Source: Longilinea sp035560795 (GTDB lineage Bacteria; Chloroflexota; Anaerolineae; Anaerolineales; Anaerolineaceae). From it: a DNA stretch of 64,000 nt. Positions within the stretch are counted from its first letter, which is position 1. Each line of letters starts with the position of its first letter. The notes below the pieces were generated by a model that saw nothing but the letters and a program-made list of their open reading frames with translations, was not told the origin of the DNA and did no database searches. Positions 1 to 7,684 of the stretch are shown here, one piece after another. The DNA lies in contig DATMYV010000017.1 of the NCBI GenBank assembly GCA_035560795.1, positions 1 to 64,000 on the forward strand, read 5' to 3'. Position numbers and translations under genes: made by a program.

Positions 1-80
1 CCCATGGTCCTGATCAGGAGTGGAATATTAATTACAATAAATTATCTCTCCGGTTTTGATGAATATTATTCCAGAAATTA

Positions 81-464
81 TCACGATGGTGGACTTTGTT
101 TGCTTTCTTTGGCATCGATCAAATCACAGACAAAATTAAGAACCTTCCTTTGCTCTTCGGAGTCAAGTTCATGCCAGCGTTTTGCTATCTCTGCAAACGG
201 TCCAGATTTCGGTGCGCGCGGTGGTATATCTAAGATTTCGTAAACGCGCATTCCCAACCGTGTGGCCAGTAAATCAACATTTTCACCTACTGGCGGGCGC
301 AATCCATTTATCCAGTTTGATAAGCTGGTTGGACTGACACCGATCCATTGAGCAAAGTGGCTCTGGCTCGGAATTGAGTGCCCCTTCCTGATTTCCCGCC
401 CTGCGTATTCGTGAAACTCTTGCTTCAAGAAATTTGCAAAGACAATTAACTTTTCGTCAGCCAC
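81..464 (-). CDS. XRE-family helix-turn-helix transcriptional regulator
   Basis: A small DNA-binding protein of about 127 residues. The centre matches a lambda-repressor-like helix-turn-helix: a QWIGVSPTSLSNWINGL stretch is followed by a second helix set ending in YEILDIPP. The C-terminal third is charged and helical (EIAKRWHELDSEEQRKVL), as in many XRE proteins that lack a separate sensor domain. I chose the GTG at 464 because an AAGGAGG ribosome site lies 5 bases upstream; the in-frame GTG at 470 overlaps that site. It lies 63 bases downstream of the iron-exporter gene on the same strand. The target is unknown. Confidence 0.8.
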   Translation of the reverse strand: MADEKLIVFANFLKQEFHEYAGREIRKGHSIPSQSHFAQWIGVSPTSLSNWINGLRPPVGENVDLLATRLGMRVYEILDIPPRAPKSGPFAEIAKRWHELDSEEQRKVLNFVCDLIDAKESKQSPPS

Positions 465-527
465 ATTCACCTCCTTACTCTGCTTGCGCCGTTATTATTC
501 TGATACTTTTGCTATTTCAGCTAATGT

Positions 528-1649
528 CTATCCACCGATGGTCACGCCGATCAAAGCTCCAATTCCAAAGGTGACTGCAGCAGCCAACAAGCCAAAAATA
601 ACCATGCGCATACCCGAATACAAGACACTGCGCCCGGTAAAGAGCGTGATAACCGTTCCCAGCAGGAATAAACCCAATGTGCTTAATCCAATGCTAAGCC
701 CAATTGCAGCTTTGCCACTCATGAAAATAAAGGGAATGACCGGAATAATGGCGCCGATGGCAAACAGGATAAAGGATGTGATGGCCGCTTCCCAGGCTGA
801 ACCGCCCAGTTCATTGGGGTTTACACCCAGTTCTTCGCGCGCCAACGTATCCAGGGCGCCGTCCTTATTCTCCATGATCTTTCGCGACAGGATGGTTGCC
901 TGTTCTTTTGACAGACCGCGGCTTTCATAAATCAATGCCAATTCTTCGGCTTCCTCTACCGGAGAAACTTCTATTTCTTCCTTTTCGATGCCAATCTGAT
1001 GCGAAAACAGCTCCCTGGAACTCTGCACCGACAACCATTCTCCCAACGCCATCGAACAAGCGCCAGCCAGCAATCCTGCCACGCCAGTAATGAGAATGGA
1101 TTTATTGCTCAGGGCGGCTCCTGCGACACCCATCACCAGGCTCAGATTGGATACCAGACCGTCATTTGCGCCCAAAACGGCGGCGCGCAAGGCATTTCCG
1201 CCGGTTGAACTGTGCCGCCCTTCCAGGACCGCCAGTGAACTTCCTTCCATACCGCCTCTAGCCGACCTGCGAATCTGGCTTAATACGATGGAATGCGACT
1301 TCTCATCGTCCACAATATCCTGGGCTTCGGGATCAACCGCATATCCACCCGTCCCTTTATTCTCCATCGCCTGCAACCCCGGCAAAACCAACGCCGGTCC
1401 GAACCGTTTGGCCAGCCAGATTAACGACCTTGTCCGCCAGTTCATCGTAAATTCAGGTACGACGCCGCCAGCACTCTGAAGCAACTTTTCCCATTTTTCA
1501 GCGTGTTTTAGTTCAACGCCTACCATGCGCTGGTAAACTTCGGCTACACGCTTATCTTTCTCGTTTTCTGACATAACTTGATAAATTGCCGCACTGTTTT
1601 TCTCGTCATCTATGTAACTTAGATATTTTTTTATCAGGTTGGCGTCCAT
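528..1649 (-). CDS. Ferritin-like/VIT fusion iron transporter (MbfA/EVIT type)
   Basis: A two-part membrane protein of 373 residues. Residues 1 to about 145 form a ferritin/rubrerythrin-like four-helix domain with ExxH-type metal ligands (ELKHAEKW, DDEKSHS). Residues about 150-373 match the VIT1/CCC1 family, with the characteristic RAAVLGANDGLVSNLSLVMG first helix and about five membrane segments. Known members (MbfA, erythrin-VIT) bind iron through the ferritin-like part and export Fe2+/Mn2+ across the inner membrane, protecting against peroxide stress. A GAAAGG ribosome site precedes the ATG. The next gene downstream encodes an XRE regulator, but nothing shows that it controls this gene. 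Confidence 0.88.
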   Translation of the reverse strand: MDANLIKKYLSYIDDEKNSAAIYQVMSENEKDKRVAEVYQRMVGVELKHAEKWEKLLQSAGGVVPEFTMNWRTRSLIWLAKRFGPALVLPGLQAMENKGTGGYAVDPEAQDIVDDEKSHSIVLSQIRRSARGGMEGSSLAVLEGRHSSTGGNALRAAVLGANDGLVSNLSLVMGVAGAALSNKSILITGVAGLLAGACSMALGEWLSVQSSRELFSHQIGIEKEEIEVSPVEEAEELALIYESRGLSKEQATILSRKIMENKDGALDTLAREELGVNPNELGGSAWEAAITSFILFAIGAIIPVIPFIFMSGKAAIGLSIGLSTLGLFLLGTVITLFTGRSVLYSGMRMVIFGLLAAAVTFGIGALIGVTIGG

Positions 1650-1872
1650 TTAAAACCTTTCAATCGTGCCAAATTGGAGAATAAGCATATTATAGTCCGT
1701 TCCGGTCATTTGGATTTCGATGTGTCGAATCGAATGGTAATCTTATTGTTCAACTGTACCCCTTTCCCTTGAATGTCCTATAAGTTCCTAAATGATAATG
1801 GCTATGCGCATTTTATGATTTCAATCGAGTCCAGATTCCAATTATTTTTTTTGTATGATGGTAATTATGTCT

Positions 1873-1911
1873 TTGCGACAAGACTACCGGTTTATGAGAT
1901 AATTGTCTCAT
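1873..1911 (+). promoter_or_regulatory. Candidate extended -10 promoter with a palindrome over the integrase start
   Basis: An 18-base near-perfect palindrome lies at 1894-1911 (ATGAGA, 6 bases, TCTCAT; 8 of 9 pairs match) and overlaps the ATG at 1910. Inside it, TGA-GATAAT at 1895-1903 resembles an extended -10 element, with a weak TTGCGA -35 at 1873. If used, transcription would begin at or next to the ATG, giving a leaderless mRNA; no Shine-Dalgarno is present. A repressor on the palindrome could block both the -10 and the start codon. This is inference from sequence only. Confidence 0.4.
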
Positions 1912-2938
1912 GGTAGATCACCCTCCTACCCCGCCATCTGAAAAACCCATGACCATTGCGCAGGCAGCTGCGGCTTACCTCGATAGCGTCGCGTTGGCAC
2001 GCAGCCAAAACACGGCCCGTACCTATCAAAACGGCATCACTAGTTTCCTGCATTGTTTGGAAATATCCGGCCTGAACCCGAATACCAGCAGCATTTTATC
2101 TCTCCATGAGGATACCATAGCCTGGTATGCGGCTTTTTTGAAAGATCTTGCCCCAACCACAGAGAGGTTGTACCTTACCGCTGCGACCGGATTCTTTGAA
2201 TACCTGGCAGGCGAGAATATATTGTCCACCAATCTGGTGCGCATTCGGTTGTTGATTCACCAACGTGCCCGCCGCCCCGGAGTTCGCCTGCCCCAGTTTC
2301 CTGCCGAATCAATTGATAAAATCATTGAGAATATCATGGCTACACGAAATATTGATACTTTATCGGCAGGTGAACGATTGCGTTGTTTACGAGATCGCGC
2401 TTTTTTGTTGACACTGGCTGATACGGGGCTGCGTGTTCATGAAGCCTGCGCTTTACGGAGAGGCGATCTGGATTGGATGAATGGACGGGCACAGGTGATT
2501 GGCAAAGGCAATCGCCAGGATATTGTTCGATTTACCCTGCGCGTTGAGACTGCACTGAAAGAATACCTGGCTGCCCGCTCTTCGATTGATGGATCGAGCG
2601 GCAAGGCACTCAGTTCGCAGCCTTTGTTTGCCCGCCATGATAAAGGCGCCGGTAAAAAGGTCAAACCCATCACAACTGCAACCGGCCGCAATATCGTTAC
2701 AGATGCGGTCAGAACAATCCTGGGAGAAGATGCGGTCGGCACCATTACCCCCCATTCCTTTCGCCATTACTTTGTCACCAGGGTTCTGCGTAGTTCCAAT
2801 AATCTGAAACTTGCCCAGGAACTAGCCAGGCACCGCAATATCGCCGTTACTCAGCGTTATGCCCATTTGAACGATGCCGAACTGGACAAGGGTTACCGCC
2901 AGGCCATTGAAAAGAACGGCCAAAATGGCGAAGAGTAA
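1910..2938 (+). CDS. Tyrosine recombinase (XerC/XerD-like integrase)
   Basis: A site-specific recombinase of 342 residues with the usual two domains. An N-terminal SAM-like core-binding domain (about 13-115) is followed by the catalytic domain. The full active site is visible: R175 (DTGLRVHEA), K199, H282 and R285 (PHSFRHYF), H308 (ARHRN) and nucleophile Y317 (TQRYAHL). The length is close to XerC/D (about 300) with a short extra N-terminus. It could be the chromosome-dimer resolvase or a solitary integrase. No excisionase, phage gene or tRNA target lies beside it, so a mobile-element role is not supported. The mRNA may be leaderless because no ribosome site precedes the ATG. Confidence 0.88.
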   Translation: MVDHPPTPPSEKPMTIAQAAAAYLDSVALARSQNTARTYQNGITSFLHCLEISGLNPNTSSILSLHEDTIAWYAAFLKDLAPTTERLYLTAATGFFEYLAGENILSTNLVRIRLLIHQRARRPGVRLPQFPAESIDKIIENIMATRNIDTLSAGERLRCLRDRAFLLTLADTGLRVHEACALRRGDLDWMNGRAQVIGKGNRQDIVRFTLRVETALKEYLAARSSIDGSSGKALSSQPLFARHDKGAGKKVKPITTATGRNIVTDAVRTILGEDAVGTITPHSFRHYFVTRVLRSSNNLKLAQELARHRNIAVTQRYAHLNDAELDKGYRQAIEKNGQNGEE

Positions 2939-2966
2939 ATCCTAAAAACTGGAGAATTCCTTTTCA

Positions 2967-4043
2967 ATGTCCAGAATAATTCAAGGAAAAGTCGAATTTG
3001 CCAACAATCATCCAGCTGCGGGTGTTAATATCCGCGTTTTCGACCAAGATGCAGCCGGGAAAAATGATGACGATCTGACTGTTACCGCTGGACTCAGCGA
3101 CAGTCAAGGAAATTTCGAGGTTGAATATGACCCGGGGCGTTTTCGCGATGTGGCGACGGCCATACGCACCGAGCCGCGCAACCCACCCTTTGATTGGACA
3201 CTCATCCGCCGCGAGCATCGTCAAACCGACTGGCTGGATGTACTTCTTCCCTACATACAATTTGATTATTCCTTTCAGGGACAAGCCAGGCAATTCCACG
3301 CTCCATTCAATTGGTTCTCTTCAACCTATTCACTCCCCCAGGCTTATACGGAAACGCCTTTCTCTCCCACACAAAATGGTTATCATTTTGTCAACCTATT
3401 CAAAGGAGTTGCGCTGCCTTTCAGTATTCCGGAAATTCCCGGACTGATTCGGCTTACTGGTAATTACGGTTTATGCGGCGGCATGGCATCATCCGCCTAT
3501 GACCATTACCTGTTTGAACGGGAAATCCCAGGCCAAAAAAGTGTACCTAAGTCTGGTTCAGCCCTGCAGCGCCATTTATACCGCAGACAAATGGACAGTT
3601 TTGGTACGCTGGGTGAATATATCCTCAAGTTTGCTTCCTGGATGAAACTCCCGGACGACACATCCGATGGCCTTTGTTCCTTGACGATGCATGAATTCCT
3701 TCAATACCGCTCCCGACTTGATAATAATCTTTGCTCGGTCCTGGGCCTAATTTACGAAAAAGGTACCAAGATCAGCCATATGTTTTTAAACCACCAGGTT
3801 TTTGGCTACGGAATGGACTGTCTGGATGAGAATCACATCTCTATTCGAATTTATGATCCAAATTATCCTGAACGCGAGGATGTCACGGTCAGGCTGGAAC
3901 GCCGAATTATTGATCTTCCGGGCGGTCAACCCGTTTACGGCCTGGCCTGTGAACAATGGCTTGGGAACCAAATGATTCAAACCATCCACGGCTTTTTCAT
4001 CATGCCGTACATCCCAATCCAGCCGCCACGGCGATTAAGCTAA
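2967..4043 (+). CDS. Unrecognised protein: carboxypeptidase-regulatory-like domain plus papain-like Cys/His/Asp region
   Basis: A 358-residue soluble protein with no signal peptide or membrane segment. Residues 1-60 look like a transthyretin/carboxypeptidase-regulatory beta-sandwich (IIQGKVEF...GVNIRVFD...DSQGNFEVEY). The rest resembles an uncharacterised bacterial family with a LCGGMA motif (C170), a NHQVFGYG motif (H276) and a YDPNYP motif (D297, N299). The order Cys, His, Asp/Asn fits a papain or C39-like cysteine hydrolase fold, but activity is inferred only from motif order. It lies 28 bases after the integrase gene on the same strand and overlaps the convergent LOG gene by 4 bases. Confidence 0.6.
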   Translation: MSRIIQGKVEFANNHPAAGVNIRVFDQDAAGKNDDDLTVTAGLSDSQGNFEVEYDPGRFRDVATAIRTEPRNPPFDWTLIRREHRQTDWLDVLLPYIQFDYSFQGQARQFHAPFNWFSSTYSLPQAYTETPFSPTQNGYHFVNLFKGVALPFSIPEIPGLIRLTGNYGLCGGMASSAYDHYLFEREIPGQKSVPKSGSALQRHLYRRQMDSFGTLGEYILKFASWMKLPDDTSDGLCSLTMHEFLQYRSRLDNNLCSVLGLIYEKGTKISHMFLNHQVFGYGMDCLDENHISIRIYDPNYPEREDVTVRLERRIIDLPGGQPVYGLACEQWLGNQMIQTIHGFFIMPYIPIQPPRRLS

Positions 4044-4657
4044 TATTCTTCCCGTTTAACCCAGCGATCCATATTTTCTGGATAGGAATAATTTTCGAGG
4101 GCTTGAATTAATCCTGCCGGGGTATCTTCGATTGCCAGAATTTTTCGGTGTTCCGGGTAGATAAACTTCTCTTCCAATGCGCGTTCAACCATGGCCAATA
4201 ATGGGTAAAAATAACCACGGATGTTGAGCAAACCGATCGGTTTGCGCTGAAGACCAATTTGCGCCCATGTCAGCGCTTCAAACAGCTCATCAAAGGTTCC
4301 GTAACCGCCGGGCAGCGCGACCAATGCATCGGCCAATTCATTCATGCGTGCTTTCCGCTGCTGGATGTCCTGGACGATTTCCAATTGGGTCAGGTTGGCG
4401 TGAATCAGGATGGCTGAGTTGAGGTTCTCCGGTACGACCCCAATCACCTCCCCACCAGCTGATAAGGAACCATCTGCCAGGGCACCCATCAAACCGGTCT
4501 TGCCGGCGCCATAAATCAGTCTGATGCCTTTATTTGCCAGAAAGATGCCCATTTCAGCCGCGCCGCGATAATAATCCGGGTGAATGCCATCGGCTGAACC
4601 ACAATAGACACACACAGATTTCAAACCAGCCTCCACATTCCTATTCTTTATTACCAT
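4040..4657 (-). CDS. LOG-family (TIGR00730) nucleoside monophosphate phosphoribohydrolase
   Basis: A 205-residue Rossmann-fold protein of the LOG (LONELY GUY) family. The diagnostic PGGYGTFDELFEALTWAQIG motif (PGGxGTxxE) is present, as is the N-terminal VCVYCGSADG nucleotide-binding turn. Family members cleave nucleoside 5'-monophosphates to base and ribose phosphate; plant and some bacterial members activate cytokinins, while many bacterial ones act on AMP or are of unknown purpose. The ATG overlaps the upstream alkyltransferase-like gene by 7 bases, so the two are translationally coupled. Confidence 0.87.
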   Translation of the reverse strand: MVIKNRNVEAGLKSVCVYCGSADGIHPDYYRGAAEMGIFLANKGIRLIYGAGKTGLMGALADGSLSAGGEVIGVVPENLNSAILIHANLTQLEIVQDIQQRKARMNELADALVALPGGYGTFDELFEALTWAQIGLQRKPIGLLNIRGYFYPLLAMVERALEEKFIYPEHRKILAIEDTPAGLIQALENYSYPENMDRWVKREEY

Positions 4658-4983
4658 CCGTATATATTCAAATCGATTTCACCTGCTGAATTAAATACGA
4701 TGCCTTCATCCTCAAGTAAAGTTCGTTGAATCATGCTGCCAAAGCCTATTCCGCGCGGACTTATTTTCCCCTGCCGGTTCACCACGCGCTGCCAGGGCAC
4801 ATCCGAATCACCAGGTAGGGCCGCCATCGCGAAACCGATCATCTGGGCTGAACAACCGCCCACCAAGTAGGCGATTCGTCCGTAAGTTGAAACGCGACCG
4901 TATGGTATTTGCCGCACAACTGCGTAAATTCGGTCGTAAAGTCGAACCTCATGATGGGTGATCTCTGCCATCGGATGCTTCAC
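4651..4983 (-). CDS. Alkyltransferase-like protein (ATL, MGMT-fold without active-site Cys)
   Basis: A 110-residue DNA-binding domain of the O6-alkylguanine-DNA alkyltransferase family. The PCHRV active site is replaced by PWQRV (W64), the hallmark of ATL proteins, which bind O6-alkylguanine and hand it to nucleotide-excision repair instead of dealkylating it. The usual PWHRV has Gln for His here. The position of the arginine finger (ARQVG in E. coli YbaZ) reads AQMIG, with Q47 in place of Arg. The start is GTG at 4983; an ATG at 4971 is also possible and neither has a strong ribosome site. It is coupled to the downstream LOG gene. Confidence 0.8.
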   Translation of the reverse strand: MKHPMAEITHHEVRLYDRIYAVVRQIPYGRVSTYGRIAYLVGGCSAQMIGFAMAALPGDSDVPWQRVVNRQGKISPRGIGFGSMIQRTLLEDEGIVFNSAGEIDLNIYGW

Positions 4984-5019
4984 TTTTATTTAGTACGCAT
5001 CCATTATAGCCACAAAACC

Positions 5020-5039
5020 GCCAGCGGAGATCTGCTGGC
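5020..5039 (-). terminator. Short hairpin after the radical SAM gene
   Basis: A 6-bp stem (GCCAGC/GCTGGC) closes an 8-base loop just downstream of the radical SAM stop codon. On the minus strand it is followed by GGTTTTG, a weak U tract, so it may be an intrinsic terminator. Confidence 0.4.
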
Positions 5040-5047
5040 AGAAAATA

Positions 5048-6454
5048 TCAGGAGACAACTTTTTCGTTAACCAGACACATCAAGCGTTCATTTGGCGCCA
5101 GAGCCTGGCGGGCTTGCTCGCGCAATACATTCACTCCCGCAAAGAACTCACGCATCATCACCACCAAGAGATAGCTTTTATCCGGAGAAATGCGAAGCAA
5201 GTCCTTATCGGTTTGTTCCGTAAAGGCATTCATCAATTTCATAAAGAGCATCTCAATCCATAGACTTCGTTCTATCGTGGAATTGAAATCCTTTTTGAAC
5301 TGGCTCTTATTTAATTTCAAATCGAAGAGTTCCATCATAAACCGATACTGCATTTGCTGCTGCCTGGCAAAATGGCGGGTTGCCGAGAGTCCCATGCGCC
5401 CTGAGCTGATCAAACGATCATATTCACTCAAAGAAAAGGTATTCACGTAAAGAGTTCCATCCAAATAGCTGAACGAACCTGAACCCACGCCTACATACTC
5501 TTCATATTCAACGATGTATTCATCAATCATGGTCGTGTCTTTGCGCGAATAGGTCCAGGCGGACATCGGTTGGTATACCGAGCACAATTCATCATGAATG
5601 ATTTTGTAATAAGCAGGCTCGCGCGAATAATCAACCTTGCCAATTGCCCGATCCATCGCAAAAGATACAGACGGAGAACTCATCAATGGATAAAAAGTAA
5701 TTTGATTGGCGCCGGATTCGATTACCTTGCGGATATCTTCCCGCAAAATTTCTTCCGTCTGGCTGGGAAAATTAAAAATCATATCGACATTGATGGACGG
5801 CAGAATGCCGACAGAATCCTGGATTCGTGCGAGTACCTCATCGCCCGTGCCAAACTTGGACAAGCGGCTCATTTGTTTCAGCAACTGGTCGTCGAAACTC
5901 TGCACCCCCACTGAGAGGCGGTCAACCCGGCCTTTCAATTGTCCAAGGATTTCGGGTGTCAGATGATTTGGATTTGTCTCACAGGAAACTTCCTTTATAC
6001 CAAACAAACGTTTCGCCAAATCGATGGTTTCCACAAGCTCATCAATGAGAATTGTCGGGGTCCCGCCGCCAAAATATAACGATTCAAATTGATAACCCAA
6101 ATTGGCCACGATGCGCATTTCATCGCGTAAATTCTTAAAATAGGTCCGCGTGCGCTCCTCCTGGTACAGGAAACGGTTAAAGGAGCAATACGGACATAGA
6201 CTTTCACAAAATGGAACATGTGCATAAAGGACGTATTTTCGCCCAGGCCGGGGTGCAGGCAGTTTTTCAATAGTGGCAGGCTGTAGATCCAGATATTTAC
6301 GGGTGACCTTCTGCAATACCAATGACAAAAGATCCGCCCCTACTTTTTGTTTTAAGTCAGCGAAATTATTAATAGATTTTTTGATTGGTACTGGTTCAAT
6401 ATTTTCGATCAGACTTTGAAGAATGCCTGTCTCTGACAATGGTGATCTGTTCAA
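5048..6454 (-). CDS. HemN/HemW-like radical SAM protein
   Basis: A 468-residue radical SAM enzyme. The CxxxCxxC cluster is C83, C87, C90 (PFCESLCPYCSFNRF), followed by the FGGGTPT SAM-binding motif and CETNPNHLTPE, typical of the coproporphyrinogen III oxidase-like family (HemN, HemW, HutW/ChuW). The C-terminal part extends past the barrel, as in HemN. HemN is the oxygen-independent oxidase, HemW a heme chaperone and HutW/ChuW an anaerobic heme-degrading enzyme; I cannot decide among them. No other heme gene is adjacent. The start is TTG at 6454 with a GAGGT ribosome site about 12 bases upstream; no closer ATG fits the domain. Confidence 0.8.
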   Translation of the reverse strand: MNRSPLSETGILQSLIENIEPVPIKKSINNFADLKQKVGADLLSLVLQKVTRKYLDLQPATIEKLPAPRPGRKYVLYAHVPFCESLCPYCSFNRFLYQEERTRTYFKNLRDEMRIVANLGYQFESLYFGGGTPTILIDELVETIDLAKRLFGIKEVSCETNPNHLTPEILGQLKGRVDRLSVGVQSFDDQLLKQMSRLSKFGTGDEVLARIQDSVGILPSINVDMIFNFPSQTEEILREDIRKVIESGANQITFYPLMSSPSVSFAMDRAIGKVDYSREPAYYKIIHDELCSVYQPMSAWTYSRKDTTMIDEYIVEYEEYVGVGSGSFSYLDGTLYVNTFSLSEYDRLISSGRMGLSATRHFARQQQMQYRFMMELFDLKLNKSQFKKDFNSTIERSLWIEMLFMKLMNAFTEQTDKDLLRISPDKSYLLVVMMREFFAGVNVLREQARQALAPNERLMCLVNEKVVS

Positions 6455-6663
6455 TTCCTTACCTCATAAAAATATCCGCTCAATTATCTCACCAAACCCG
6501 GAAAATAAGATGGGAATTTATTACTTTTATTTCATAAATAAAGAAGATTATCATACTACAAATCCTCCGATAAATAATGTGTCAAAAACCTGAAAACACA
6601 ATACACATCTGGGTTATACTGGCCTAAGTTTCTAACCAATTAAACATAAAGAGGTATTTTCAA

Positions 6664-7632
6664 ATGGAATATCGGCATTTAGGAAAAGCAGGATTAAAAG
6701 TCAGCGAATTATCCCTCGGCGCATGGGTAACCTATGGCGGACAGGTCGGCGAGGATGTGGCAGAACAATGCATGCGCGCAGCCTATGAAGCGGGAGTCAA
6801 TTTCTTTGACAACGCCGAGGCGTATGCACGGGGAAATGCAGAAATCGTTATGGGAAATGTCATCAAAAAAGCCCATTGGCGGAGAGAAGGACTGGTCATT
6901 TCAACCAAAATTTTCTGGGGCGGCGAAGGACCAAATGACCGCGGGCTTTCTCATAAACACATTATTGAAGGCGTTAACAATGCCTTGCGACGACTTCAGA
7001 TGGACTATGTCGATCTTGTTTTTTGTCACCGGCCAGATCCAGAAACACCGATTGAAGAGACTGTCCGTGCAATGGACGTGATAATCAAACAGGGAAAAGC
7101 ATTTTACTGGGGCACATCCGAATGGCAGGCGGCAGACATCATGCGCGCCGATAGTCTCGCCAGGCAAAACCACCTTACACCTCCCTCCATGGAACAGCCG
7201 CAGTACAACATGTTTACCCGTGAAAATATGGAAAAGGATCTGCTACCTATTTTTCGGGAATTGGGTTACGGCACAACGATCTGGAGTCCGCTTGCATCGG
7301 GTTTGTTGACCGGCAAATACAATGATGGCGTTCCCAGTGACAGCCGGGTCGCCATGAAAGGATTTGAATGGTTGAAAGAGTCTGTGCTTGATCCGGTAAA
7401 AATTGAGAAAGTCCGTCAGCTTCAACCGATTGCCCAGGACCTGGGGGGTACCATATCTCAGCTGGCACTTGCATGGTGCTTAAAGAATCCAAATGTAAGT
7501 ACGGTCATCACCGGTGCCAGCCGGCCGCAGCAGGTGATTGAAAATATGAAAGCGTTGGACCTGGTCGGTTTGCTGACAAGCGATGTAATGGTTAGAATTG
7601 ATACCATTCTGGGAAATAAACCCAGGGAATAA
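6664..7632 (+). CDS. Aldo/keto reductase (Kv-beta/YghZ-like, AKR6 type)
   Basis: A 322-residue NADPH-dependent TIM-barrel oxidoreductase. The catalytic tetrad is D49, Y54, K82 and H122 (NFFDNAEAY, STKIFWGG, FCHRPDP). The N-terminal MEYRHLGKAGLKVSELSLG and the C-terminal STVITGASRPQQVIENMKA cofactor-binding segment match the potassium-channel beta-subunit/YghZ subgroup. Members reduce aldehydes such as methylglyoxal; the substrate here is unknown. An AGAGGT ribosome site precedes the ATG, and a TATACT -10-like hexamer lies at about 6615-6620. A strong terminator follows. Confidence 0.88.
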   Translation: MEYRHLGKAGLKVSELSLGAWVTYGGQVGEDVAEQCMRAAYEAGVNFFDNAEAYARGNAEIVMGNVIKKAHWRREGLVISTKIFWGGEGPNDRGLSHKHIIEGVNNALRRLQMDYVDLVFCHRPDPETPIEETVRAMDVIIKQGKAFYWGTSEWQAADIMRADSLARQNHLTPPSMEQPQYNMFTRENMEKDLLPIFRELGYGTTIWSPLASGLLTGKYNDGVPSDSRVAMKGFEWLKESVLDPVKIEKVRQLQPIAQDLGGTISQLALAWCLKNPNVSTVITGASRPQQVIENMKALDLVGLLTSDVMVRIDTILGNKPRE

Positions 7633-7653
7633 ACCCCACTCGGAGTAATACAG

Positions 7654-7683
7654 AATCGGAAAGGAAAACCTTTCCGATTTTTA
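7654..7683. terminator. Bidirectional intrinsic terminator
   Basis: A perfect 11-bp stem (AATCGGAAAGG) with an AAAA loop is followed by a T run on the plus strand. It sits between the convergent aldo-keto reductase and efflux genes and could serve both. Confidence 0.85.
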
Positions 7684-7684
7684 A

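Noticed and set aside
484..930. 148-codon open frame on the plus strand opposite the iron-exporter gene
   Set aside because: It lies wholly antisense to a clear family match, has no family resemblance and no ribosome site.
1910..4043. A mobile element or prophage around the tyrosine recombinase
   Set aside because: No excisionase, structural phage gene, transposase, direct repeat pair or tRNA target is beside it. The flanking genes look ordinary.
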